The notes below the pieces were generated by a model, which ran no database searches, had not been told where the DNA came from, and was given only the letters and a program-made list of their open reading frames with translations. A stretch of DNA of 64,000 nucleotides from Halomonas sp. DQ26W (lineage in GTDB: Bacteria; Pseudomonadota; Gammaproteobacteria; Pseudomonadales; Halomonadaceae). Positions 17,600-27,013 of the stretch are shown piece by piece. The position numbers and the translations under genes are program-made. Location: the NCBI RefSeq assembly GCF_003339685.1, contig NZ_QPKI01000018.1, positions 1-64,000 on the forward strand, read 5' to 3'. How positions within the stretch are numbered: position 1 is the first letter of the stretch; each line of letters starts with the position of its first letter.

Positions 17600-18970
17600 G
17601 CAATTTTTGGTTCTACGCAGACTGGCGTGAAGAGGCCGCAGGCCTCCCGGCGGGGTTGCCAGTGCCAGCGACCATCACCAACGCTGTGGCCTCCGCCGAG
17701 GCGCCTGACGGCGCCAGTCGCGATGCGGAGCAGCGCTCCAACAATGATTCTTTCTACCGACGGTGCCACGCCATTTTGTAGGAGCATCTTCAGATCGCGA
17801 CTGGAGGCCGAAGGACTCCCGGCGGGGTTGCCCGTGCCGGCGACCATCGCCTACGCCGTGGCCTCCGCCGAGGCGCCTGACGGCGCCAATCGCGATGGGG
17901 ACCAGCGCTCCAACAATGATTCTTTCTACCGACGGTGCCACGCCATTTTGTAGGAGCATCTTCAGATCGCGACTGGAGGCCGAAGGACTCCCGGCGGGGT
18001 TGCCCGTGCCGGCGACCATCGCCTACGCCGTGGCCTCCGCCGAGGCGCCTGACGGCGCCAATCGCGATGGGGACCAGCGCTCCAACAATGATTCTTTCTA
18101 CCGACGGTGCCACGCCATTTTGTAGGAGCATCTTCAGATCGCGACTGGAGGCCGAAGGACTCCCGGCGGGGTTGCCCGTGCCGGCGACCATCGCCTACGC
18201 CGTGGCCTCCGCCGAGGCGCCTGACGGCGCCAATCGCGATGGGGACCAGCGCTCCAACAATGATTCTTTCTACCGACGGTGCCACGCCATTTTGTAGGAG
18301 CATCTTCAGATCGCGACTGGAGGCCGAAGGACTCCCGGCGGGGTTGCCCGTGCCGGCGACCATCGCCTACGCCGTGGCCTCCGCCGAGGCGCCTGACGGC
18401 GCCAATCGCGATGGGGACCAGCGCTCCAACAATGATTCTTTCTACCGACGGTGCCACGCCATTTTGTAGGAGCATCTTCAGATCGCGACTGGAGGCCGAA
18501 GGACTCCCGGCGGGGTTGCCAGTGCCAGCGACCATCACCAACGCTGTGGCCTCCGCCGAGGCGCCTGACGGCGCCAATCGCGATGGGGACCAGCGCTCCT
18601 ACAGCTGCTTTTTCCTGCCATAACAGGCGACTACCACCCTGTAGGAAAATCTTTAGATCACGACTGGAGGCCGAAGGCCTCCCGGCGGGGTTGCCCGTGC
18701 CGGCGACCATCGCCTACGCCGTGGCCTCCGCCGAGGCGCCTGACGGCGCCAATCGCGATGGGGACCAGCGCTCCTACAGCTGCTTTTCCCTGCCATAACA
18801 GGCGACTACCACCCTGTAGGAAAATCTTTAGATCACGACTGGAGGCCGAAGGCCTCCCGGCGGTGTTGCCCGTGCCAGCGACCATCGCCAACGCTGTGGC
18901 CTCCGCCGAGGCGCCTGACGGCGCCAGTCGCGATGCGGAGTCGGGGCGCCGAACCGTGCGCTCCAACAAG
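17600..18970. repeat. Repeat array with 172-bp tandem core
   Basis: From about 17763 to 18590 a 172-bp unit recurs head to tail at least four times with almost no differences; the anchor GCCACGCCATTTTGTAGGAG begins at 17763, 17935, 18107, 18279 and 18451. Each unit contains the same modules as the 1-1400 array, including CGACTGGAGGCCGAAGG, GGCGCCTGACGGCGCC and CAGCGCTCCAACAATG. Flanking units are shorter or mosaic. There are no unique spacers between units. Open frames of 100-150 residues on both strands repeat with the unit and have no family resemblance. The stretch 18971-19379 after it holds no gene that I can support. Confidence 0.92.
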
Positions 18971-19194
18971 GAGCGCCTGCGTCGCTATCGCCGAGGCGTC
19001 CTTCCACAATGCAGTCTGTGCAGAGCAGATTCACGCCAAAGTGTGAAGAACCCAATTTTTCGCCCCCGCAAGCACTTACTCACCCGCCGTCCCCGACGAT
19101 GCCGGGCTCCTTCGTCGGAACACGATCACTTACCGGTCCAAGCTAGTTAGCCGGCGTGGGGGCGTCAAACGGGGTGTTAGGGCTTGCACGCAGA

Positions 19195-19290
19195 ACCCAA
19201 GGCGCCCGGCGGCGCCCGGCGGCGCCAGTCGCGACGCAATGCGGCGCTCGATAGCGGTATTTTCCGTCAAGGAGATGAGTTGCTTCTGTC
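19195..19290. repeat. Single diverged interspersed-repeat unit
   Basis: GGCGCCCGGCGGCGCCAGTC, then GCGACGCAATGCGGCGCTC and a GTATTTTCCGTCAAG tail, share the modules of the neighbouring array. It ends about 90 bases before the DUF3820 gene. Confidence 0.6.
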
Positions 19291-19379
19291 GAGGAGGACG
19301 GCTGGCGGGCGACGTCGCCAAGCCGTAAAGTGTCGAGCTGTCAGAGTGTCCACTGCAAACGGCAAAGGAGCGACAAGGC

Positions 19380-19595
19380 GTGAACCCCGAGGATCTGGAA
19401 ACGCTGGTTACACTAAGGATGCCGTTTGGCAAGTACGAAGGCTGGCTGATCGCCGACCTGCCCGGCCCCTACCTCAATTGGTTTGCCCGTGAGGGTTTCC
19501 CGCCCGGCGAGATCGGCCGGCTGCTGCACCTGATGCACGAGATCGACCACAACGGCCTGGGCGAACTGCTCGACCCGCTGCGCCGCAAGGGCTGA
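19380..19595 (+). CDS. DUF3820 family protein
   Basis: 71 residues. It matches the small family that includes a putative quorum-sensing-regulated virulence factor: MPFGKYEGWLIADLPGPYL, WFAREGFPPGEIGRLL and EIDHNGLGELLDPLR. Function unknown. The GTG start at 19380 has GGAG nine bases upstream. Confidence 0.85.
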   Translation: MNPEDLETLVTLRMPFGKYEGWLIADLPGPYLNWFAREGFPPGEIGRLLHLMHEIDHNGLGELLDPLRRKG

Positions 19596-19633
19596 TCACC
19601 GGGGTATCGACGCCACCCTTCATAGTGCTTGCT

Positions 19634-20292
19634 TCATAGTGCTTGCTTTCTCAACTGCTCAAACTCCTCCTTGCTGACTTCGTTGCGATCGGCATCGAGG
19701 ATATGTCCGCCGATGGCGACGATGGACTGGGTGATGCGGATCAGCGTCTCAGGATTGCGTGCCACGCTGCGCTTGTTGATGAAGTGAATCAGGATCGATA
19801 CGCCCTTGACGATGGGCTGGTCGTCACCTTCATGGATGGGCGGCAGTGTGCCGGGTGGCGAGGAGTTGGCGATGGTGAGCTTGTAGCCGGCCTGGGGGGC
19901 GCGGATCACGTAGACGCCGAGCTTGTCGTCGTAGTGGGCATTCACTTCCCGGAACAGCTTGACGAGGCGTCGATTGGTATCGAGCCCCGGCCAGTCGAGC
20001 ACCACGAACAGGCACTGCTTGATGTCGTTGCCCGACACCGCCTGGAAGCGATGGGTGGGGGGGGGGGGGGCGGTGGTGCCTCCTCCGGCTCAGCTGCGGT
20101 TACCTGAACCGGGCTTTCGGGCTCGGCGGGGGCGGAGACAGAGGTGGCCGGCTCGGCCGTCGGCGTTATCGTTGAGGCTGCCGGCGGAGTAGCGCTTCGC
20201 TTAGCGCGGCCCGAGAAGTACATCACCATGCAAAGCATTGCCAGAAGCAGCGCCGCACCGGCCACCATCAAGACCACGAGTGCCGGTTCCAT
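19634..20292 (-). pseudogene. ZipA-like membrane protein, frame broken at a poly-G tract
   Basis: The first frame begins at 20292: an N-terminal membrane helix (VVLMVAGAALLLAMLCMVMY), then a Pro/Ala-rich linker ending in a run of prolines. The second frame (stop at 19634) encodes about 130 residues: CLFVVLDWPGLDTNRRLVKL, KLTIANSSPPGTLPP, VKGVSILIHFIN and GGHILDADRNEVSKEEFEQL. The order helix, proline linker and C-terminal domain, plus the ANxxxPGT and G-G-x-I/L-L-D-x-x-R-N elements, resembles ZipA, the FtsZ membrane anchor; the similarity is distant. The break is a run of 14 G (plus strand, 20057-20070). Twelve or fifteen would join the frames, so this may be a switchable or mis-called homopolymer rather than a dead gene. 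Confidence 0.65.
20057..20070. repeat. Homopolymer of 14 G inside the ZipA-like gene
   Basis: Fourteen consecutive G on the plus strand, preceded by GGGT. It encodes part of the polyproline linker and sets the frame of the downstream domain. Confidence 0.9.
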
Positions 20293-20771
20293 TCACTTCT
20301 CCCTACGTTGTTATGTTTTATCGTGCGACTGAGTGCACTCTGCATATGTATTTCAAGCTGGCCGTTTCGCCAATCGCGCGACGATGGACACCGCTATTAG
20401 CACTACCGATACATCACCGTAGGCGAGTATCGGCCCCCCCGAGGAGTCCGATAGCCTCATGTTCAGCGGGATTAGGCCGGTTCAACGATCATTCAATAAT
20501 ATGCCGATATGGTGCGCCGGGCCATGCTCGCCATCAATGATCGCAGCTTACTTCAGGGCCAGCTCCGACAAACCACGGCAGATCGTTGAAGCCTTTCAAT
20601 GGTAGCCTGGAGACGAAGGCGTCATCCTGGAGTCAAACGTCTGAAAGACGGTTGAAGAGGAGGAACCAGCCTTTCGTAGTGGCACTGGCCAGTGAGTGAG
20701 CCGGACTGTCAGGCGACGGGAAGGCAAGCGGGCCGGTGCCGGAGGTGCCCTCTACCCAGGAGCGTTGCCCG
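20293..20771. other. Gene-free gap before phoH
   Basis: No gene, RNA or repeat is recognisable. Short open frames here have no ribosome sites or family resemblance. The last bases hold AGGAG for the PhoH gene. Confidence 0.5.
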
Positions 20772-22187
20772 ATGGTTCGACTCGACAAGAAAGCCAAGCG
20801 GCTCTATGTGCTGGACACCAATGTCCTGATCCACGATCCCGCTGCCCTGTATCAGTTCGAAGAACACGAAGTGGTCATCCCCATGACCGTGCTCGAGGAA
20901 CTCGACAAGCACAAGAACGGCCTGCGCGAGATCGCTCGCACCGCCCGCCAGGTCAGTCGTACCCTCTCCGACCTGACCAATCAGGTCTCCTTCGACGAAA
21001 TCCAGCAAGGCATCCCCATTCCCCGCGCCGGTGGCACCCCCATGGGGCGGCTGAGATTTCTCTGCTATCCCGAACTGAAGTCCCTCGAACACCTGGAAGA
21101 GAGCCCCGACAACCGGCTGCTGGCGGAGACGTGCCAGCTGCGCGACGAACGCCCCGACGCCTCGGTCATCCTGGTTTCCAAGGATATCAACCTGCGGGTC
21201 AAGGCCGCCGCCCTGCGGGTGCCGGTCGAGGACTACCTGACCGACCGCGCCTTCAGCGACAGCGACGCCATGCTCGACGGCGTACGCATCTACCCCGACT
21301 CGGAGGCCGGCGACAACGGCCCCTGGGACCAGCTCGAGGTAGACGTTACGGTGGAGCGGGTCGACCACCACACCTTCTACCGTCTGGAGGGGTGCATGCC
21401 TGCCGACTGGCACCTGGGCATGCTGGTATCGGACAGCGAGAACGGTGCCAGCTTCGAGGCCATCGTCCGCGAACTGGGCCCCCACCACGCCCGGCTGCAG
21501 CTACTCACCAACTATCGCCACAAGGCCGGCGTCTGGGGCGTTCACGCCCACGACAGCCGCCAGAACTTCGCCCTCAACCTGCTGATGGACGACGACATCG
21601 ACCTGGTGACCATCGCCGGCAGCGCCGGCACCGGCAAGACCTACATGACCCTAGCGGCGGCCTTCCAGCAGACCCTGGACGGCAAGCGCTTCGAGCGCAT
21701 CGTCTTCACCCGGGCGCCGATCACGATGAGCGAGGACATCGGCTTTCTGCCCGGCACCGAGGAGGAGAAGATGTCGCCCTGGATGGGCGCCTTCCACGAC
21801 AACATGGACAACCTGCTGCGCGACGAGCATGACGGCAGCACCAGTTGGAGCCAGGATGCCACCCGCACGCTGATCGGCTCCCGCGTGCAGATTCGCGCGC
21901 CGGGCTTCATGCGCGGCCGCACGCTCAACGATACCTTCCTGATCATCGACGAGGCCCAGAACTTCACCCCCAAGCAGCTCAAGGCCTTGGTGACCCGCGC
22001 GGGGCGTAACACCAAGATCGTCTGCCTGGGCAACGTCGGCCAGATCGACACGCCCTACCTCACCGCCAATACCTGCGGCATGGCAGCCGTGGTGCAGCGC
22101 TTCAGCAACTGGGCACATGCCAGCCATGTCACCCTGAGAAGCGTGGAACGCTCGCGCCTGGCACTCGCCGGGGAAGAGCTGCTGTAG
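20772..22187 (+). CDS. PIN domain-PhoH family ATPase
   Basis: 471 residues. The N-terminal PIN nuclease domain has acidic residues in YVLDTNVLIHDP, VLEELD and SKDINLRVKA. The C-terminal PhoH ATPase domain (from about residue 255) has Walker A AGSAGTGKT, the FTRAP motif, Walker B FLIIDEAQNFTPKQL and the CLGNVGQID sensor. This PIN-PhoH fusion is thought to be an RNA helicase-nuclease. AGGAG precedes the ATG at 20772; a GTG 36 bases upstream is less likely. Confidence 0.92.
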   Translation: MVRLDKKAKRLYVLDTNVLIHDPAALYQFEEHEVVIPMTVLEELDKHKNGLREIARTARQVSRTLSDLTNQVSFDEIQQGIPIPRAGGTPMGRLRFLCYPELKSLEHLEESPDNRLLAETCQLRDERPDASVILVSKDINLRVKAAALRVPVEDYLTDRAFSDSDAMLDGVRIYPDSEAGDNGPWDQLEVDVTVERVDHHTFYRLEGCMPADWHLGMLVSDSENGASFEAIVRELGPHHARLQLLTNYRHKAGVWGVHAHDSRQNFALNLLMDDDIDLVTIAGSAGTGKTYMTLAAAFQQTLDGKRFERIVFTRAPITMSEDIGFLPGTEEEKMSPWMGAFHDNMDNLLRDEHDGSTSWSQDATRTLIGSRVQIRAPGFMRGRTLNDTFLIIDEAQNFTPKQLKALVTRAGRNTKIVCLGNVGQIDTPYLTANTCGMAAVVQRFSNWAHASHVTLRSVERSRLALAGEELL

Positions 22188-22197
22188 CGTGATCCGA

Positions 22198-22231
22198 CTG
22201 GCTGGGCTTGGGCATCGCCTAACCCAGCCAG
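22198..22231. other. Stem-loop between convergent genes
   Basis: CTGGCTGGG pairs perfectly with CCCAGCCAG around a 16-base loop. It overlaps the last codons of the antiporter-like gene on the minus strand and lies just after phoH. No T-run follows on either side, so it may act as a 3' barrier rather than as a classical terminator. Confidence 0.45.
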
Positions 22232-24021
22232 AACCCCAGCAACAGCACCACCGCAACCCCGATCATCAGCGGCACCGCTAGCTGACGAAAGCGTCGCTCA
22301 TAGCGTGGCAGGCCGTCGATCCACACCATCGCCGCTCTTTCACGCGCCACCAACCTGGCTCGCAGCCGCATTCCACGCGCCTCGAGGCGCGCGGCGCCTC
22401 CCTTCAAGGCGGTACCCAGGTACCGTGCCAGCAGCGCATAGAGCCACCAGAGATCCCCCGGCCTCAGTCGCCAGACAAACGGTCGTCGCCGGGTGATACC
22501 CGCCAGCCAGAAGAAGCCCAGGCCGACCAGTGCCAGACCTACCCCCACCGGCCACAACAGGCTGGGCAGCTCGTCGGGTGGTGGCCACGGCGAATCGGCA
22601 CCGACCACGGGTAGCCACAGCGGTACGCTGGTTGCGGCCGCGATAGCGAAGAGCCAGGCCAGCGGCATGGTCCCGAGCAAGGGTATGGCGTTGTGCCCCC
22701 GCTCGCGCCACTGCCGCCACAGTGTCCGTGCCATCAGCAGCGTGGTGCCCACGGCAGCCAGGCTCAGCCAGGTGACCAGGGCTTCGTGGCCGCCCTCGTA
22801 GAGCACGCTCTTGAACGCCCACTTGCCGGCCAGGCCAGATGCCAGCGCCCCCGTCAGCGACACTGCCGGCAGCACCAGCAACGGCCACAGCAGCCAGCCC
22901 GGTAGCCTGGGTGGGTGTTCGCTGATGCCTACGCCCAGGAACAGCGCGCCCTTGGTCATGCCGTGGTGAGCGGCGAACAGCACCACCGCCACCGACAGCG
23001 CCGGCCATAGTGCCGGGTCGATCAGGCCGATGCCCACCAGGGCAGTGAGTATGCCCATCTGGCTGACACTGGAGTAGGCCAGCACCGCCTTGGGGTGACG
23101 CTGGGTGATGCCGAACAGTGCCGCAGCCAGCGCACTCATCAACCCCAGTGCGATCACCAATCGCCCCAACGGCTCGAGTCCGGCAGTTGGGTCGCCCAGC
23201 GGCAGTACGCTGAGCCAGCCCACCAGGCCGGCCTTGATCATCACCCCGCTGAGTACCGCACTGGCTGGCGTCGGGGCCACCGGATGGGCCAACGGCAGCC
23301 AGACGTGCAACCCCACAACCCCCGCCTTGACGCCGAACCCAAGCCACAAGATGGCCGCCATCCAGGCCCCATGCTCGGCGTCGGCGATGCCATCGCGCAG
23401 CGCGGTGAGGGTCAGCACGTCGGCGCTGCCCGCCGACCACAGTAGCCCACCGAGGATCAATGCCTCACCGAACAGAGCCATGATCAGGTAGGCTCGTCCC
23501 CCCAGGTGGGCGTCACGGTTATCGGCATGCACCACCAGGCCGTAGGCGGCGAAGGTCATCACCGCGAAGCCCAGGTAGAAGCTGGGAATGTCCTCGGCGA
23601 GCAGCAACAACAGATTACCGACAAGCGTCAGCGGCCAGAGCAGGGCCAAGCCCGCCAGGCGGCGAAAGGCATCGCCATCTCCCGCTTCGGCGGCCTGCTG
23701 CTCGGTCATCAGGTAGCCACGGGCATAGATACCGGCCAGCCCCCACAACAGGGCGCTGAACAGCAGCCAGGGCCTGCGGGCATCGTCGAGCTGCCACACG
23801 CCACCCAACAGCCACCCCTCCAGCACCAGGGTCGTCTCCCCGGGCCACAGCACCAGCGCCAGTGCAGGCAGCGGGGCCGAGGCCCACCAGATATCCAGCA
23901 GCTTCGGCCGGGGGCCAGGGCGCCGCAGCGCATCCTGCTCCATCAGCATCCGCAGCGGGCTGCGCAGCATCACCAACAGCGGCCAGAGGAGGGTCAGTAT
24001 CAGCAGCAGCGTCGCCGTCAT
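22219..24021 (-). CDS. NuoL/MrpA-type antiporter-like membrane subunit
   Basis: 600 residues, very hydrophobic, of the proton-translocating ND5/NuoL/MrpD superfamily. The conserved core helices include GFGVKAGVVGLHVWLPLAHP with its buried Lys and His, TPASAVLSGVMIKAGLVGW, and VLAYSSVSQMGIL. It ends with extra helices and a basic stretch, longer than its two paralogues. Its start overlaps the upstream stop (ATGA at 24018-24021), so it is translationally coupled and is the last gene of the operon. Confidence 0.85.
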   Translation of the reverse strand: MTATLLLILTLLWPLLVMLRSPLRMLMEQDALRRPGPRPKLLDIWWASAPLPALALVLWPGETTLVLEGWLLGGVWQLDDARRPWLLFSALLWGLAGIYARGYLMTEQQAAEAGDGDAFRRLAGLALLWPLTLVGNLLLLLAEDIPSFYLGFAVMTFAAYGLVVHADNRDAHLGGRAYLIMALFGEALILGGLLWSAGSADVLTLTALRDGIADAEHGAWMAAILWLGFGVKAGVVGLHVWLPLAHPVAPTPASAVLSGVMIKAGLVGWLSVLPLGDPTAGLEPLGRLVIALGLMSALAAALFGITQRHPKAVLAYSSVSQMGILTALVGIGLIDPALWPALSVAVVLFAAHHGMTKGALFLGVGISEHPPRLPGWLLWPLLVLPAVSLTGALASGLAGKWAFKSVLYEGGHEALVTWLSLAAVGTTLLMARTLWRQWRERGHNAIPLLGTMPLAWLFAIAAATSVPLWLPVVGADSPWPPPDELPSLLWPVGVGLALVGLGFFWLAGITRRRPFVWRLRPGDLWWLYALLARYLGTALKGGAARLEARGMRLRARLVARERAAMVWIDGLPRYERRFRQLAVPLMIGVAVVLLLGFWLG

Positions 24022-25523
24022 GGCAGGTACTCCTCCGTGGCCACCAGCGTTGCCAGGTCCAGCGGACTGAAGGGAAGCCCGGCCAACAGCCCTGCCAGAA
24101 GACTGAACAGCGCCGTGGCCAGGGTCGGCCACAGCAGCCAGCTGCTGGTCTCGAAGCGACCCAAGTGGCGCTCCTCGGGCCACTGCCCCTTGCCGTGTTC
24201 TGGCCCGGCTCGAAACCACAGCCGGTGCAGGATCGGCAGGAAGTAGGCGGCATTGAGCAGGCTGCTGGCCACCAGGACGGCGATCACCCATGACATGCCG
24301 GCCTGCACGGCCCCTATCCCCAGGTACCACTTGCTGATGAAGCCGGCCACCGGCGGTAGGCCGATCATCCCCAGCGCGCCAACGGTGAAGGCCAGGCTGG
24401 TCAATGGCATGCGCCGTCCTGCTCCGTCCAGCTCGTCGATGCGGTGGATGCCGAGCTCCTCGGCATAGTTACCCGCGCAGTAGAACAACGTCACCTTCAT
24501 CAAACCCTGATGCATGAGGTGAGCCAGACCGGCAATGGTGCCGAAGGGGCCGAACAGGCTGATACCGAGCACGATATAAGAGACCTGACTGATGGTGGAG
24601 AAGGCCAGCCGCGGCTTCAGCTCCTGCTGCGCCAGGGCACGCAGCGAGGCGTAGAGAATGGTGAAGACCGACAGCGCCGTCAGCAGCGTAAGCAGCCCCA
24701 GCTCGAAGGTCAGCTGGATGCCGTAGACGTCATAGACCAGGCGTACGATGCCGAAGGCGCCCGCCTTGACCACCGCCACAGCATGCAGCAAGGCGCTGAC
24801 CGGAGCCGGTGCCACCATGGCCCGTGGTAGCCAGCCGTGCAGCGGCACCAGTGCGGCCTTCACCCCCAGCCCCAGCAGCAGCACCAGGAACAGGCCGATC
24901 AGCAGCGAATGATATTCCGGGCCCAGGTCGCGCAACATCTCGCGCTCGCCGAAGGTGATATCCCCCACCAGGGCATGCAGCGCCACGACCCCGAGCAGCA
25001 GCACCAGCCCCCCGGAGAGGGTGTAGCGCAGATAGACGGTACCGGCAGCCAATGCCGCCGAGTGTCCCCGGTGCACGACGAGCGGATAGGTGGAGAGCGT
25101 CAGCAGTTCATAGAACAGCAGGAAGGTGAAGAAGTTGCCGGCCAGTGCGATGCCGGTGGTGCTGGCCACACAGAGGCTGAAGAAGGCGAAGAAGCGCTTG
25201 CGGTTGGGGGAGTCCTCCAGGTAGCCGATGGCGTAGACCGTGGTTGCCAGCCACAGCAGCGACGACAGGCCGGCAAACATCATCCCCAGCGCATCGACCC
25301 TGAGCAGGAACTCGACACCCGGCACCACGGTGAAGCCGAACGCGAACTCGCGCCCCTGATAGAGCCCCACCACCATCAGGCCCACCAGCAGCAGCTTGAG
25401 CAGCGCCGCCGAGAGGTTGAGCACCGCCCGAGCTCGCCAGGCCCGTTCCGGCAGCAGCAGGATCAGCGGCGCCACCAGCAGCGAGGTGGCAAGAGTGATC
25501 AGCGGCAGCCAGGCCTGGCTCAT
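24018..25523 (-). CDS. MrpD/NuoN-type antiporter-like membrane subunit
   Basis: 501 residues, about 14 membrane helices. Hallmarks are LLFYELLTLSTYPLVVH (helix with the conserved Glu), GVKAALVPLHGWLPRAMVAP, PVSALLHAVAVVKAGAFGI and AFSTISQVSYIVLG. These lysines and glutamate line the proton path in the family. It overlaps both neighbours by four bases (ATGA at each junction), showing one polycistronic unit. Confidence 0.87.
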   Translation of the reverse strand: MSQAWLPLITLATSLLVAPLILLLPERAWRARAVLNLSAALLKLLLVGLMVVGLYQGREFAFGFTVVPGVEFLLRVDALGMMFAGLSSLLWLATTVYAIGYLEDSPNRKRFFAFFSLCVASTTGIALAGNFFTFLLFYELLTLSTYPLVVHRGHSAALAAGTVYLRYTLSGGLVLLLGVVALHALVGDITFGEREMLRDLGPEYHSLLIGLFLVLLLGLGVKAALVPLHGWLPRAMVAPAPVSALLHAVAVVKAGAFGIVRLVYDVYGIQLTFELGLLTLLTALSVFTILYASLRALAQQELKPRLAFSTISQVSYIVLGISLFGPFGTIAGLAHLMHQGLMKVTLFYCAGNYAEELGIHRIDELDGAGRRMPLTSLAFTVGALGMIGLPPVAGFISKWYLGIGAVQAGMSWVIAVLVASSLLNAAYFLPILHRLWFRAGPEHGKGQWPEERHLGRFETSSWLLWPTLATALFSLLAGLLAGLPFSPLDLATLVATEEYLP

Positions 25524-27013
25524 GGCGTGCCTCCCGCGATCGCCAGCAGCGCCAGCGGCCACGTGGCCGTCAGGCCCAGAATCAGCGAGGCAAGGGCAAG
25601 GGCAAGGGCGACCAGATCCATCCTCAGGGGTACCGGCCGGTAGTCCTCCCGTTCCACGTCCTCGACGAAGGAGTAGCGGAAGACACGGAACACATAGGCA
25701 GCACTGAGCAAAGTCCCTACTGCCAGAACCACCAACCAGGGCCACTGTCCGGCAGCCAGTGACGCATGCAACAGCAGCCATTTGGCCGTGAACCCGGCGC
25801 TGGGCGGCAGGCCAACCAGGCTGATGGCGGCGATGCCGAAGCTGAGCAGCGAAAGCGGAAAGCGCCGGCTGGCGCCAGCCAGGCCCGAGACCCGCGACTC
25901 GCCGGTGGCCAGCATCAGGTTACCGACGGCCAAGAACATGGCGGCCTTGGCCAGGCTGTGGGCAAGCAGCTGTAGCCAGACCCCGGCCCAGGCGATGCTG
26001 GCCACCGCCGTCGACGTGCCGATGAGCAGCGGAAAGCCGATCAGCAGGTAGCCCAGCTGCGACACCGTGGACCAGGCCACCACGTCCTTGAGCTTGTCGG
26101 CGCGCCAGGCCAATAGCCCGCCCCATACCACCGCCGCCGCGCCCATGCCGCCTACCAGCCAGGCGGCTGCGGCGGCCTGGGGTGCGAGCACCAGCCACAG
26201 CTGCAGGGCAATGAAGAACGAGGCCTTGATCACCAGGGCGGCATGCAGCGCGCTGACTGGAGTCCAGGCCGAGCCATGCACCGGCACCAACCAGGCGTGC
26301 AGGGGAAAGGCCGCCGCCTTGAGCAGCAACCCGGCGCTCAGCAGCGCCATGGCAACCCACAGCACAGGGCTCGGCTCAACCACCACAGCCAGCCCCGCCA
26401 GGTCCAGCCGCTCCCAGCTGCCCAGAAGCAGCGCCACGCCCAGCAGGAAGGCCAGCGAGCCGATCAGGGCGAGCAGCAGATAGCGCATGCCCGCCGCCAG
26501 CGCCTCTTCTCGCCCCGGCAGCAGAATCAGGCCGACCGCCGTCAGGCCCATCAGTTCCAGGCCGATGTAGAGCGTCAACAGGTCGGCAGCCATCCAGATC
26601 AGCGACAGGCTCGTCGCCAGCAACCCCATCAACGGCCACAGCCAGACAGCCCCCCTGCCCAGGGCCTGCTCCGCCACTCGCAGATAGGCGGGCGTATAGA
26701 CGGCGCTGGCCAGCACCAGCCATTGCGTGAGCAGCAGCAACAGTAGCGTCAGACCATTGGCGCGCCAATGCAGTGTCAGGGAACCTAGCTCCAGCACCCA
26801 GGCCTGGGTGCCGTGGACGGCGATCTGCTGTACCAGCCACAACAGTGCCAGCAGGGGGATCAGCGCCAGCGCGAGGCCAGGCCAACCCCGCAAGGGCCGC
26901 CATGCACCGCCCAGCACCCCTAGCAGTACAGGCATCACGACGGCCAACAGCACCATTGCGCTGCTGGTTGCCGTCGGTAGTTGGGTTGTCACAAGGCCCA
27001 GGCGCTCGATCAT
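25520..27013 (-). CDS. MrpD/NuoN-type antiporter-like membrane subunit (second paralogue)
   Basis: 497 residues. The same superfamily core appears: LLTLYIGLELMGLTAVGLIL, KAAAFPLHAWLVPVHGSAWTP, VSALHAALVIKASFFI, and VAWSTVSQLGYLLIG. A hydrophilic turn (FVEDVEREDY) precedes the final helices. It overlaps the upstream fusion gene by four bases. It differs clearly from the next gene, so this is old divergence, not a recent duplication. Confidence 0.87.
   Translation of the reverse strand: MIERLGLVTTQLPTATSSAMVLLAVVMPVLLGVLGGAWRPLRGWPGLALALIPLLALLWLVQQIAVHGTQAWVLELGSLTLHWRANGLTLLLLLLTQWLVLASAVYTPAYLRVAEQALGRGAVWLWPLMGLLATSLSLIWMAADLLTLYIGLELMGLTAVGLILLPGREEALAAGMRYLLLALIGSLAFLLGVALLLGSWERLDLAGLAVVVEPSPVLWVAMALLSAGLLLKAAAFPLHAWLVPVHGSAWTPVSALHAALVIKASFFIALQLWLVLAPQAAAAAWLVGGMGAAAVVWGGLLAWRADKLKDVVAWSTVSQLGYLLIGFPLLIGTSTAVASIAWAGVWLQLLAHSLAKAAMFLAVGNLMLATGESRVSGLAGASRRFPLSLLSFGIAAISLVGLPPSAGFTAKWLLLHASLAAGQWPWLVVLAVGTLLSAAYVFRVFRYSFVEDVEREDYRPVPLRMDLVALALALASLILGLTATWPLALLAIAGGTP

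Noticed and set aside
17600..18970. CRISPR array
   Set aside because: Units are 172 bp, contiguous and identical throughout. There are no short repeats with unique spacers and no cas genes in the window.
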